Shown here: positions 44,438 to 54,512 of the stretch, in pieces | How positions within the stretch are numbered: the stretch's first letter is position 1 | Layout of the letters: each line of letters starts with the position of its first letter | Source of the DNA: Blastobasis lacticolella | Taxonomy: Eukaryota > Arthropoda > Insecta > Lepidoptera > Blastobasidae | Direction of reading: 5' to 3' | Assembly (NCBI GenBank): GCA_905147135.1 | Contig: LR990048.1 | Span: 4,386,563-4,450,562 of the forward strand | Length of the DNA stretch: 64,000 nucleotides | Made by a program: the position numbers and the translations under genes | Notes under the pieces: generated by a model | Told to the model about the DNA's origin: nothing | Databases searched by the model: none | The model's input: the letters and a program-made list of their open reading frames with translations, nothing else

Positions 44438-47400
44438 GATGAAGACTATATTCATGGACATAAAACTAAAAATATTACACCAAAATTACAGGGCCTACCA
44501 GGAAATAACAGTAACAACCGTACAGATAAACCAAATTTTATGTGAACTGGCAATTGTCGCCACCGTCGCACTCCAACGTATAAAGACACCATCGACCAAA
44601 GGGACGATTCTCGCGTTATGACATATCAAATTCGATATTTTTCTAGCCAAGAAACTGCAATAAAGCTTCACTGAAATTGATCTTCGAAAATATACGGCTG
44701 TCGAAATTAGTTGAGAAAATGCCGTTTCACAGATAACTTGGTAGCAATCTCCGACACTAGCAATTTTTTTTCCAGGTGCATTATTGGCCAAGCCTATAAA
44801 TTTCTTTAAGTAAGTAGGTAAGAGAAAAAGGTGAATATCGCCAAATACACTACTCAATTAGTATCCGACTTCACTCCAAAGGCCGTTCGCGAATTAAGTG
44901 TCATTAAAAAGTCAGGTGACATTATTGTAAGGCGAATTCAATTAGGACCGACGGTCGGCGCTTCGCGGAACCGGCCGCGGCGACTCGATGTCTTCATTAC
45001 GAGAGGCAGGGATGCACTCAGGAACATGGGGCTTTAAGTGGCTGGTGGGAAGGAAATGACAGTATGGGTGATATTACTCGTATTTAGTTTACAGTAAGCT
45101 AGTGAGATAACTTGAGGAGTCAAGACAGGTTTATTAGTGCAATTACTTAAAATAACTTATGGGTTAATAATTTGTAAACTCAAACTCAAAATTTTTTTAT
45201 TGATTAGGCCTTAAATATCTCTTTCAATCGTCAAAAAGGAAGGCTTTGGGGGTAGAAAAATATGTTTAACATGATCAATAGGGCTCGGTTACATTAATTA
45301 TTGCCAAGAATTCATACGAAATATTTTGTGTCATACGAAAATGTTTAACCTTAAAATCAATATGAAGTCCTAATTCCACATTATTTTTCACAAGAACTCT
45401 ACTCTTTGTATAACTTCTTAATAATTAACTGCTTGGAGTAACATATTATTAACCTGAATAGATATCATCTTATAATTAAGCTTTTTTTTGTGTAAAATGT
45501 CCAGATCAAGTTAGGTAAAGGCATTCCGCTGGAGATCCGTTGACTGGGAACGGTATTTTTATATACTTATGCGTAATTTTAATGTCCCAAATAAAATACC
45601 CTCACTCCGCTCCAGGCAAGCGTGTCTGTCCTCGTCCAGGTACCTATCGAGCGCAAAATTATAACTTTATTATTGCCAGCGATTTCGGAAATTAATTTCT
45701 CGGGATCGGTACGAAATTACAGGCAGGCACCGACCCAGGCGGACAAAGAAAGGAAACCGGTAGTTCGCGGTTTGCATGCAAACTGCTTTTTTAACACTGG
45801 CTAGTTGCACATTTCTTATGCGAAAAAAGATTTTGTTTAAGCATCAAGAGTTGAAATCTTAGTGCGTTGGTAGAGTGCGCGCCAGTTTTTTGCTTTTGCG
45901 TTATTGCGTTCCTGCCATTGTTCATGATGTGAGATGTTCTTGTTAGCTGTCTGTCAAATTTTGTTCCAAGGTCATTCGAGAGTAAATTTATCTGACGCGC
46001 ACTCTACTTTGTTTACAATTTTTACGTTCTAATCAAATAATATTTTTGGCCAAGCTTGTTTGAATCAAGAATAAAGAAGGTAGAATAAGCCTGTTACAAA
46101 GTGTGTTGTTGATAAGGCGAACATTTAAGTTACAATTATTACAACGGTATCATTATTAAAATTTTCAATTTATTTTCTCTAGCAATATAATAAATTACTT
46201 GATTTAAGAGAATATCGCCCTCGGCTAAAATAATTTTATATTTTCCAACCTACAATTAACTAGTAAGTAAATTAAGTCCCGCGAGGTATAAATTCACACC
46301 CAAATAATTTGCTAACCGGAATTCGAAATGTTAATTAGCTATTAAATCTTCAGCGTTGGCATATCAATAACCGCGAGGCGTGTACCAATCGATAAAGTTT
46401 CATCGCAATTGGCCAATTTGCCCGCCGTTTCACAGGTTCGTGTTTCACACTTCGACATCCAAAAAAGTACACGCCAGAAATTACCGCGAAAGCGCACTAT
46501 TTTAATTCGTTTCTCAATAAAAATTACCTGCATAATAAATTTTGAATTTAAGCGTATTGATAATAGTGAGGCGCAATCGGTCCAGAAAAGTGTTGGTCTC
46601 GGTAAATGGTGTGAGAATTTGGCATTGTAATTGGTGGGTCGGTGCGCTGGCTCGTAATGGTGGGGTGTACTGAGTCCGGCCCCCGCCCGGTCAATTGTTT
46701 CCCGGAATAATGAAATTATAAGCGTCGTATAGTCCGCGGCGCAGACCGATGTTTTGATTTCGCCGTCCGCGTTTATGGCGTCTGCTCGACTGGCTGGCGG
46801 AAATAGAGATGGGAAGGGATAGCTGCGGTTCAGATGCGACCGATAATAAGTATTTCTTGTAATTGATAATGAATAATTATCTACCACTTTTCTCAACAAC
46901 CACCATCCTCCACTGAATTGTCACCGTTGCAAGTTAAACCACAAAATAACAGCTTTGGCACTCAGACCCAGAAACAACTACATCAAGAATTTTGTTTATT
47001 TTTGGGAACAATTTAGTTTTCTCTAATCTTCATCTTAATAAAGTAATAGATACCTATAATCGTTATGGGGCCACGTGTGGAAGGATCATAGATCACCTCA
47101 TAACAAAAACCTGATTAGTAATGGATCCAAAATTATGACCGAGACCCATTCAATTCACATCCCATCCCTATTAGTGTATGGAGTTCACTTGAATCACTCA
47201 GTATCGTTTTATGATCAATAAAATGACAAATGGGATCTGTTTACAGCTAATACCCAGAGATAGTTTCGTCGTGACAGAACTTGTAGATCCTCTTGCTCTA
47301 ACACACGAAATTCTTGTATGTCTGTCCTTTACATGGTTGTTAATAAGCGACAACATTGATTTTCATATAACCATTGTGACAAATACGTAAACAACTCAAT

Positions 47401-47627
47401 TATTTGATAGTGTTAATAATAGCAAATCGTAAAAAATATAGGTAAGTATTCTATAGGTACTACCGCCCTTAATATCTATGATTCATTTAAATGGGTACTT
47501 AAATGCAGAACTGCAGATTCTCATTGGCATGACAAACCTGATATTATTCTAATCTAGTTTAACAGGTAGTATTCAAAATTGCACTTAATGTTTAAAGAAT
47601 AACATGACTTTCAGTCTGGCAGCCTAA
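44438..47627. other. repeat-poor block of intron 1 with a long - strand ORF
   Basis: About 3.2 kb without a recognised transposon. The 185-codon - strand ORF at 46342-46899 has no recognisable domain and is not called a gene. TAAT-containing motifs such as TTAATTAGC are frequent. Confidence 0.35.
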
Positions 47628-47642
47628 CACTTGCGTCTTAGT

Positions 47643-47882
47643 CATCATCATCACAGCCCATAACAGTCCACTGCAGGACTTCGGGCCTCTCCCACGGAAG
47701 GGGAGGTCATTGCCATAATCTCCACGCTTGGCAGGCGGGTTGGAGATCGCAGTGCAGTTTATGTAAATCTACCCAGAAAAATGCTGCTGCCCACCTTTCG
47801 GATTTGTCCCTTAGTCGCCTCTTACGACACCCACGGGAAGAGATGGGGTGGTGCTATTCTTTGAGGTGGCGGCACCACACAC
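47643..47882 (-). mobile_element. 5'-truncated LINE fragment with 15-bp TSD
   Basis: 240-bp insert bounded by a perfect 15-bp repeat CACTTGCGTCTTAGT (47628-47642 and 47883-47897). The left end is CATCATCATCACAG, i.e. a (GAT)n tail when read on the - strand. Body blocks include GTCCACTGCAGGACTTCGGG, ATCTCCACGCTTGGCAGGCG and CCTCTTACGACACCCACGGG, a LINE 3' region widespread in Lepidoptera. A small related fragment may sit at 480-530 (CGCCACGCTTGGCAGGGG). Confidence 0.8.
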
Positions 47883-47897
47883 CACTTGCGTCTTAGT

Positions 47898-50325
47898 GAT
47901 AGGGATTAAATTTTTTTGTTTAAAAATTTACTAGGTTGTCTTCCATATGAATTTTAGCTTCTAGTTTTTCTTACTTATTCACATCTACTAATATTACAAT
48001 TGTGACAGTAAAGACAAAATTATCGGGTCAACTTTTAAACATTCGTACTCACCACTCAAACTTACAAGTAGGTACCATATTTTAACAGTTGATTGCACAC
48101 AATAAATAGTATAGATTAACGTATTACAGAATTAAAGACGACACAACAGGCACTTCTTATTTCTAAGAAAAATCTCTTCCAGTAGACCTATAGAAGAGAG
48201 ACATGGTAGAGTATAGCTGATAGGGGATAGTTTTAAGGAAAATATTGTTGTAAAACCTCAGCATGTCTTAGAAGAAACTTTATATTTTAGCTATAAATAA
48301 TTTTAAATACCTTAATCGGAATCCCCCGACAAATTCTACTTAAATACTTCCTAAACAACTGAACAGATTTTAGTAAAACAAACCTAAGAACCTGAAAATA
48401 TCAGACAACAATACGTTGACAACTACGTAATCATGAATAACTATGTATCTAAGAGAATTTTGGAGATGAAAAATCTCTTTAATAACATTCTAAATAAAAT
48501 AATGACACTGCTACATTTTATTGTCGATTACCACAAATACCATTATTCTGTGCCAATACCAAAAAAAAACCATCAAATAACCGTTTATCCCGACAAATAT
48601 TTCACTAACCTTACCAATTGGTTCCATTCCACATAAATAACTGCAGATTCATACAGAACCCACATTAAGATATGAATCTGACCGAAACAATTTCATTTAA
48701 TACCAGTATAGTATTGTTTAGCGGAGTAAATCAAACACTATACGAGTCAGTTGCAGTTCCCCTTCGCAGATAGTAATAGAATAACAGATAGTTGATATTG
48801 AATACAGACATTAAATTCTCTTTTACGGGATCACTATGAATAAAATAAAAATATTATCGCAGGACAGTAGTGGAGGCTGGGAATGAAATAACAACGGAGT
48901 GGATTTTTCACTATTGAAGTTCATTCACGTACGAGGTTGTTGTGTTTGAGATTTTTACTGGTGAAGGTTACGTTAGTACTGTAGATTATCTGTGCTGAAG
49001 GCTGAAAGCACCTACAATAGTGGTAAATTCAAAGTTAGATTCAAAACTTACGTATGATACATGCTAGGAGGTCGGAAACACTATCTTATCTACTCCTACC
49101 TGTTACTTCTTAACTTGTTGCGAGTTCCAAGACAGTATTAGCTTGTCCTCGGGCGTGCCTGAATGTCAAAAGTCAGGAGCTGTGTGTGGTCGCCGCTGTA
49201 GATCCTGGCTACACAGGAATGTTGAGGATGGGGATGAGTGGTGAGGCAAAGCCCGAATGCTATACCCCGAGTAAGCTTAGATATCTTCGATTATCTTCTT
49301 GGACATACATAAACGTATGCAGGTGTGTAAACTATGTTTGTGTTGGAGAAAAGCTTCAATATTCTTTGGAACTTAAATTCTTTAATTTCGTATCTATGAT
49401 ATGTTTAAACTGACTTGTCATATTTGGTGAAAAAACGCAATCACGCTACGTATATTGTGTATAAATGTCGAGAATTATACAAGAAACACATAGAATGTGA
49501 ATTTTAACGAATACTGCTGTACATTATCCATTTAAATATGTACATAATTTCTTTAACCAAATAAGACAAGTCAGTCTGTACAGATATTAGAACGACACAT
49601 TAGTCTTGTGGCCAAAACGACTAGGTATTTTAAAGAGTTTCCGTACCTACTTATCTAATTTCTGAAATGAACACAAGTTTGGATTATGACAAACCCGACG
49701 GCAACGGTCAAAAATGGAAGTGTGTCTCTCAAAAACGAACTGAAAAACATTACAAAACTGATCCCCGAGAACGAAATACACTTCCACCACACGTTATCAA
49801 CTCCAACCATTCCGAAAGCACAGCTAGCACATAAATCGTGCTGCTTACAAAGACAAATGAACATCGAACGTCACTTTATTTCCCTAACGCGGCCCATGAA
49901 AATGAAACAGGGCCGTTATCTGCGTTGTCATGGCTAGGAACAAAGTAGAATTATTAACTGTACGAATTTATTAACCGCGGTACACGGCACTCAAATAGAT
50001 ACTTAGTAACTCCCCCCTCCGCCCTTCCCCCGCGGCATTAAAACATTGAGCAGACTAAATTAAAGCGCGCCAAAACTGTTGTCTGCGGGCCCAAGGCGGC
50101 CGTTTGTTTTAATACAATAACCGTAGTTATCTCTTTCACTCCCCTCATTAGGAGTGTGGTGGCGTCCTGCTCGCACTCGTGTAATTCACGGCTGTCTCTT
50201 AAGGTGACATCGCTTCATATCATATCGATCACAGTGATCATGGGAGTAAATTTTCGAGGAACACGCGGGTTTATTGGCTTGACAATAATTTCGAAGTATA
50301 TACCTCTATAATTTTTATGCCTTTG
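47898..50325. other. repeat-poor part of intron 1
   Basis: No gene or element recognised. Tends to be more GC-rich from 49950 onwards. Confidence 0.35.
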
Positions 50326-50340
50326 CACTGCCTATCGGTG

Positions 50341-50672
50341 TTTAAAATACTCATCGTGGCGTTAATGTCACGCCGATGGCCTATGATCCAGAATTTGATA
50401 AATCAGATTATTACAGTGAAGCGACTGCCATCTGACCTCCGTGACCCTGCTACCAGGGCACCCAGACTAGATTGGACATATAGCTACACATTCAGTCGCC
50501 TGAATGTGCAGGTTTCATCACGATGTTTTCTCTCATCCAGAGCATCGGTTAGCATTCAACTAATGTACATAACTCAGAAAAGGGTCAATGGTAGATGACC
50601 GCAGTTGGATTCGAACCCGGTACCTCTCGCTTAGGGGTCGAATATCTAAACCATTCAGCCACCGGCGGTCCT
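50341..50672 (-). mobile_element. tRNA-derived SINE (family A) with imperfect 15-bp TSD
   Basis: Diverged copy with the same block order and a B box (GGATTCGAACCC on +). Flanked by CACTGCCTATCGGTG (50326-50340) and CACTACCTATCGGTG (50673-50687), one mismatch. Older than the copies at 4.9 and 13.0 kb. Lies in unc-4 intron 1, 1.4 kb before exon 2. Confidence 0.8.
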
Positions 50673-50687
50673 CACTACCTATCGGTG

Positions 50688-51525
50688 GTAATGTGTTTAT
50701 ATTTATTTACATATTTGTGTGTAAATTACGAAAACAAAACGTAAAGCTCATGTCCGAAATCTGTTACAAAAACCATTACCACCGGGAGAATTAGGCGACC
50801 ACCAAACGCCGATACGTTCAAAGCACAGAAGCGCGTTCCTCTTAATCACTTCTAATTTATTTAGCCCCGCCGAGGGTAGACCGAGTAATTTATAGCTATC
50901 CCTTTCCAACCCCGGGCCGCGGCGGCGGTCTCTCTCTCCCGGGACCATTTTTAATTAAAATCACCGGGAGAAAATTAGAAATTATATTCTATTTTCAAAA
51001 ACTTGTTCGGCCGCTTTGTCGGAGATTATCTCTTTTTTATGGGCCCCCGGTCGCGGCTTTGTTTTAACGGCGCAGGAATTGTCCAAATTGACTCGCCCCC
51101 CGCACCCCGGGACACCCCTCACCCCTCCCGCCACCTTTATGACTATGGATTATTCATTCATTACGGCCCTGGATACGGCTGCTTGCCGATTGGAAACAAT
51201 TGCGGGATTGGTTTAGAACTGCGTCTCTCGTAATTTACACCGAGTCGCATGGCTTGCGTTTTATTGTTGGAAGATTGTTATGTTTTGTTAGCTGTCAAGT
51301 TGGCAATGATCACGGCTTTGATCTTACATCTAGATTTAAATTATTTAGATTTAGTGCCTAACAATATAGAAACTAACAAAATTCACATTTTCAATAGTGA
51401 CTACTATATAAATATCCCTTTGATTCTAAATCCACCCTTTCACGGTAAATACAATCACTACGCAGAATCCCAATTTCGATTTTTATACCTACTTATTATG
51501 GAATAGACCGCGTTACCTGCGTGTG
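50688..51525. other. non-coding, GC-rich in its middle
   Basis: CCCGGGCCGCGGCGGCGGTC at 50910-50930 and CCCCCCGCACCCCGGGACAC at about 51095 are GC-rich and repeat-free. No coding signature. Confidence 0.35.
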
Positions 51526-51672
51526 TGTTCCCTGATCATTATAATCTAGACGCCTTCAAAGCTAGAGTGAATAGGCTGTTCCTAGACAAGTATGCTCCAT
51601 CATCGGCCGCATCGTCACTTACCAACAGGTGAGATGGCAGTCAAATGCCTGTCTAACTCAATTATAAAAAAA
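51526..51672 (+). pseudogene. jockey-like LINE ORF2 terminus, 5'-truncated
   Basis: Encodes PDHYNLDAFKARVNRLFLDK then YAPSSAASSLTNR and a stop, the typical end of jockey-type LINE proteins (YNLxxFKARVNRxL). This is followed by GTGAGATGGCAGTCAAATGC and a poly(A) (AAAAAAAAAC). A related inverse/partial copy lies at 52295-52335. It sits 0.4 kb before unc-4 exon 2. Confidence 0.75.
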
Positions 51673-51939
51673 AACTTTAATTGAGTTTGAGTTTCAACAA
51701 AGCCTTTATCATTCGTTCACTCAGTAAGTTTAGGTTCATTCACTGCTTAGGTACCCTATCCCGGCAGTGACGATGAGGCTCCATTGTTTAAGCCCTGTGT
51801 CTAAGACGAACTTATACAAGCCGAACCATAACAATCTAGCCTAAACCAGAAAATAACGTCCCTCGAAATTGACCTACTGAGAAAATGATCTTTAACGAAC
51901 ATAACGTTCTTCTAAACCCGGTATCACAAACGTCCATAG

Positions 51940-51992
51940 TCTGCGGTAACTGCTTTCCATCAGGCAGGACGTAAGCTTGCCACCTTAATGTT
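51940..51992 (+). repeat. jockey-like LINE 3' end fragment
   Basis: CTGCTTTCCATCAGGCAGGA and CGTAAGCTTGCCACC, same family as 22095-22150. It lies less than 100 bp before the unc-4 exon 2 acceptor, so it probably limits how far the acceptor's intronic elements extend. Confidence 0.55.
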
Positions 51993-52085
51993 ATGAAAAA
52001 CAAATTTACTTAACAAAAAAATTACCCACCTCGCCATAAGAAGCGTTTCCGACCAGCAAATAATAGTACCCCATCTTACCAACAG

Positions 52086-52258
52086 GTGGCGTTGGCGACG
52101 ACGACGGCGACAGCGGCAAGCGGCGCCGCTCGCGCACCAATTTCAACTCCTGGCAGCTAGAGGAGCTGGAGAGGGCGTTCCTGGCCTCTCACTACCCTGA
52201 CGTGTTCATGCGGGAAGCACTCGCAATGAGACTGGACCTCAAGGAGAGCCGGGTCGCG
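52086..52258 (+). CDS. unc-4: unc-4 homeobox protein, exon 2 (homeodomain residues 1-46)
   Basis: Exon encoding most of the Unc-4 homeodomain, the DNA-binding part of the protein. After two bases finishing the split Gly codon it reads [19 protein letters not shown], then a run including [28 protein letters not shown] and KESRVA. Phe8, Leu16 and Phe20 of the homeodomain are present (protein residues 91, 99 and 103), so the domain begins at about residue 84. [19 protein letters not shown] and the KESRVA end are typical of Unc-4/UNCX and match the insect Unc-4 subfamily best. The acceptor is CTTACCAACAG|GT and the donor GCG|GTGAGT, phase 0, falling between homeodomain residues 46 and 47. That is the well-known intron position in PRD-class homeobox genes. 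Helix 3 residues 47-60, with Trp48, Phe49, Asn51 and Arg53, must lie on a later exon not seen here. An OdsH-type paralogue is an alternative, but the sequence is not diverged in the way OdsH is. Confidence 0.93.
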
Positions 52259-52419
52259 GTGAGTGCTTACCCTTATTTTTATTTTTTATAGGTATTAGTT
52301 AAGACAGGCATTTGACCGCCATCTCACCTGTTGGCATTTCGGGTTACAAGACCCATATAATATAAAAAAACTTATAAATAACAATAAAAATTATAAATAA
52401 AATAAAAATGCAAGGCAGT

Positions 52420-52712
52420 GACAGTCGTGCTGACAACCCACCTGATATAGCTGTAACTGTCGCCCGTAACATCTACGATTCATGCGATTTGGTTGCAGGC
52501 AACAAAAATGCAGAACTGCAGCCGCAGGTGCGTTGTCACTGTGAGGACTGAGATGAAATGCCTCATGCCTGTAATTGCGCTGGCTACCGTATAAACCGTA
52601 TCTAAATCGGACCAGCCGTTCGGGAGCTACAATGCCACATACAGATACACAAAGCTACAGATACACACGTCAAACTTGTAACTCCCCTCCTTTTTGTGGG
52701 GGGTTAAAAATA
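52420..52712 (+). repeat. composite interspersed repeat E, copy 1
   Basis: CAGTGACAGTCGTGCTGACA, GCAGAACTGCAGCCGCAGGT, ATGCCTCATGCCTGTAATTG, then GGACCAGCCGTTCGGGAGCT and CTCCTTTTTGTGGGGGGTTA. Parts recur at 24425-24490 and 52795-52940. It starts 160 bp after unc-4 exon 2. Confidence 0.5.
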
Positions 52713-52794
52713 CGGGCAAGAAATTGACATACTTTTTTAGCATTATCACCCGAGCCTATACCATGCTTAGAGCCAGGGGATCAGGAATAAAGGC

Positions 52795-52945
52795 GATAAC
52801 AAAAATACAAAACTGTCAGGATTGAATGCCTCATGCTTGAATCGCAGGTGAGTTGTCACATATTATAGTGTGAGATCTGAGGTGGAATCATCATGCTAGT
52901 AATTACACTTAACTAGCCTATCATTCAAACTACAACAACACATGT
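52795..52945 (+). repeat. composite interspersed repeat E, diverged copy
   Basis: ATGCCTCATGCTTGAATCGC, AGGTGAGTTGTCACAT and GTGAGATCTGAGGTGGAATC parallel 52500-52590 with many changes. Confidence 0.4.
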
Positions 52946-53207
52946 ATTTAGCGATTGTCGGCAAACATAAATGGAAAAAAGATTACCTAGGTGCGCCATT
53001 ATTTATAGTAACAATGACAAGTAACAACTGTTGTGATGCAATGACAAAATACCTACTTTAAAATCATTTGGACGGCGTAAAATGTTTTTGTCAGCCGTAA
53101 ATGCCTAACCAGCAGTCATGTCACTAAATGATTACTTGGTTTTTACGTAAATATTACAAGCCGACAGTAAGAATGTTTGTTTATTTGCTGGTAATAAGTA
53201 TAGTTGC

Positions 53208-53320
53208 CAATGGTTTACGACGCGAGGATGCTCAGGACCATGCGAAATGTAGGAAAATAAGTTGGAAAGCAGACCTGGCAGAAGCCGGGACTGACTGTTC
53301 GGGTGATGATGATGATGATG
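53208..53320 (+). mobile_element. 113-bp RTE-like LINE 3' end with 12-bp TSD
   Basis: Very short 5'-truncated insertion bounded by AAGTATAGTTGC at 53196-53207 and 53321-53332. It encodes the LINE tail AKCRKISWKADLAEAGTD and ends (GATGAT)n directly at the TSD. The sequence flanks intron 2 of unc-4; the apparent ORF here is a LINE remnant. Confidence 0.8.
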
Positions 53321-53461
53321 AAGTATAGTTGCAGAACAAGTATTGCTGTTATTATTTACGTCCGATAAAAATTTTACGCTATCCAAGTATTTTTTACACA
53401 CTGGCCTAGAAAGCCTTTGTTGCATCGATTTTTGACCCGTACAATTTCTGAAATGTTAGTA

Positions 53462-53712
53462 GAGCTCGTCTAGTTTAAAATGCCGCGCCCCACTATCGCA
53501 TTAACGCACACAAGCAAGTTTAAAATATGGACGCAATACATATACAAATGCCGTTGTAATTGGTCATTCAGTTGCCGGTGAGATTCAAACGTAGGAGCAC
53601 GCGTCGTTCATTGGCTCCCACACCGATGAAGTGTCGTTATTAATATTTGCACTCACACATCGAAATCAACTAACTAAGTAGTGGGGCGCGTCATCTTAGA
53701 CTAGACGAGCTC
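53462..53712. mobile_element. 251-bp MITE with 34-bp inverted repeats and TA target site
   Basis: The left end starts GAGCTCGTCTAGTTTAAAAT and the right end is its inverse (..AGACTAGACGAGCTC). The 34-bp ends, 53462-53495 and 53679-53712, match at 31 of 34 positions. It is flanked on both sides by TA, as for Tc1/mariner-type insertions. No coding capacity and no second copy in the window. Confidence 0.8.
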
Positions 53713-53839
53713 TAACACAACATCAGTTGATGTGGTAGTTTAGGTTATTATGGAAAACATAGGTACGCTACTTTATCCATTGATGGATGGTTGACAGCTA
53801 TCGCAGACATCAAGTTATTCATATACTTTGCCTAATACA

Positions 53840-53960
53840 GCAACACACCACAGGATTGGCTCACTTTTCCAATAGGGGTTTCCACTCTACGGTCACTCTA
53901 TAGGCACTCTCCCCAGTGGTATCGATATTTAGGACTTACCTTTATTGATTTAGGTTTTAG
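53840..53960 (+). repeat. degenerate LINE 3' fragment
   Basis: CACAGGATTGGCTCACTTTT, AATAGGGGTTTCCACTCTAC and TATCGATATTTAGGACTTAC parallel the better preserved copy at 54195-54320. Confidence 0.5.
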
Positions 53961-53964
53961 ATTA

Positions 53965-54060
53965 AATAAATAAATAAATATACTTGGACAATTCACACAG
54001 CGCCATCTAGCCCCAAAGTAACCGAAGCTTGTGTTATGGGTGCTAGAAAACTGATAAACT
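53965..54060 (+). repeat. interspersed repeat ('AGCGCCATCTAGCCC' type), copy 2
   Basis: (AAAT)n, CAGCGCCATCTAGCCCCAAA, GTAACCGAAGCTTGTGTTAT and GGGTGCTAGAAAACTG. Inverse of 8140-8200. Confidence 0.6.
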
Positions 54061-54194
54061 ACTTTTATATTTTTAAATACATACTTATTTTACATACTAC
54101 ACCAAGGCCCGTAAAGAAATTAAAATTTATCATTTCAATTTCGGCTCAACTGGAAATCGAACGTCATGTTAACCATCTGAACCAGGTCGTCAAA

Positions 54195-54330
54195 GCAACT
54201 GACCACAGGACTGGCTCATTCCTCCAACATATAGGGGTTTCCATTCAGCGGGGGAATGCAGCCAGCCGTATGGGCATTGAACACTCTCCCCAGTTGCATC
54301 GATATTGGGGACTTACCTTTGTTGATTAAG
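54195..54330 (+). repeat. LINE 3' coding remnant (IQRGNAAS type)
   Basis: A frame reads GSFLQHIGVSIQRGNAASRM then GIEHSPQLHRYWG before a stop. Related to 28395-28500 and 53840-53960. Non-LTR origin likely; clade not assigned. Confidence 0.5.
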
Positions 54331-54379
54331 GTTTTAGATACATTCACAGTTACAGTGTTTCCTTTGGACTATAGCATGA

Positions 54380-54512
54380 CATCGTTCAAGGTCTCTTCAG
54401 AGGCGGGCAACGCATTAGTAGCGTCCCTGGTGTTGCTGATGTCCATAGGCGGCAGTGACCACTTTCCATCAGGTGGCCCGCTTGCCTTTTTGTCTGCCGT
54501 ATAGCATAAAAA
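54380..54512 (+). repeat. jockey-like LINE 3' end
   Basis: GAGGCGGGCAACGCATTAGT, GGTGTTGCTGATGTCCATAG, CACTTTCCATCAGGTGGCCC and CTTGCCTTTTTGTCTGCCGT, then AAAAAATAATA. Best preserved of this 3' end on the + strand. Confidence 0.7.

Larger units (their letters stand above)
16590..52085 (+). other. unc-4: unc-4 intron 1 (35.5 kb, phase 1)
   Basis: Intron inferred from the GTGAGA donor at 16590 and the AACAG acceptor ending at 52085. It is 35,496 nt long and begins after the first base of a Gly codon. No other credible protein-coding exon was seen on either strand. It contains SINEs, LINE 3' fragments, two tandem Helitrons and MITEs, interspersed with repeat-poor stretches. Large first introns rich in enhancers are common in developmental transcription factor genes; enhancer content here is inference only. 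Confidence 0.75.

Noticed and set aside
46342..46899. 185-codon - strand ORF, the longest in the window
   Set aside because: No recognisable domain, no sign of exon borders or partner exons, and composition like surrounding non-coding DNA. Probably chance.
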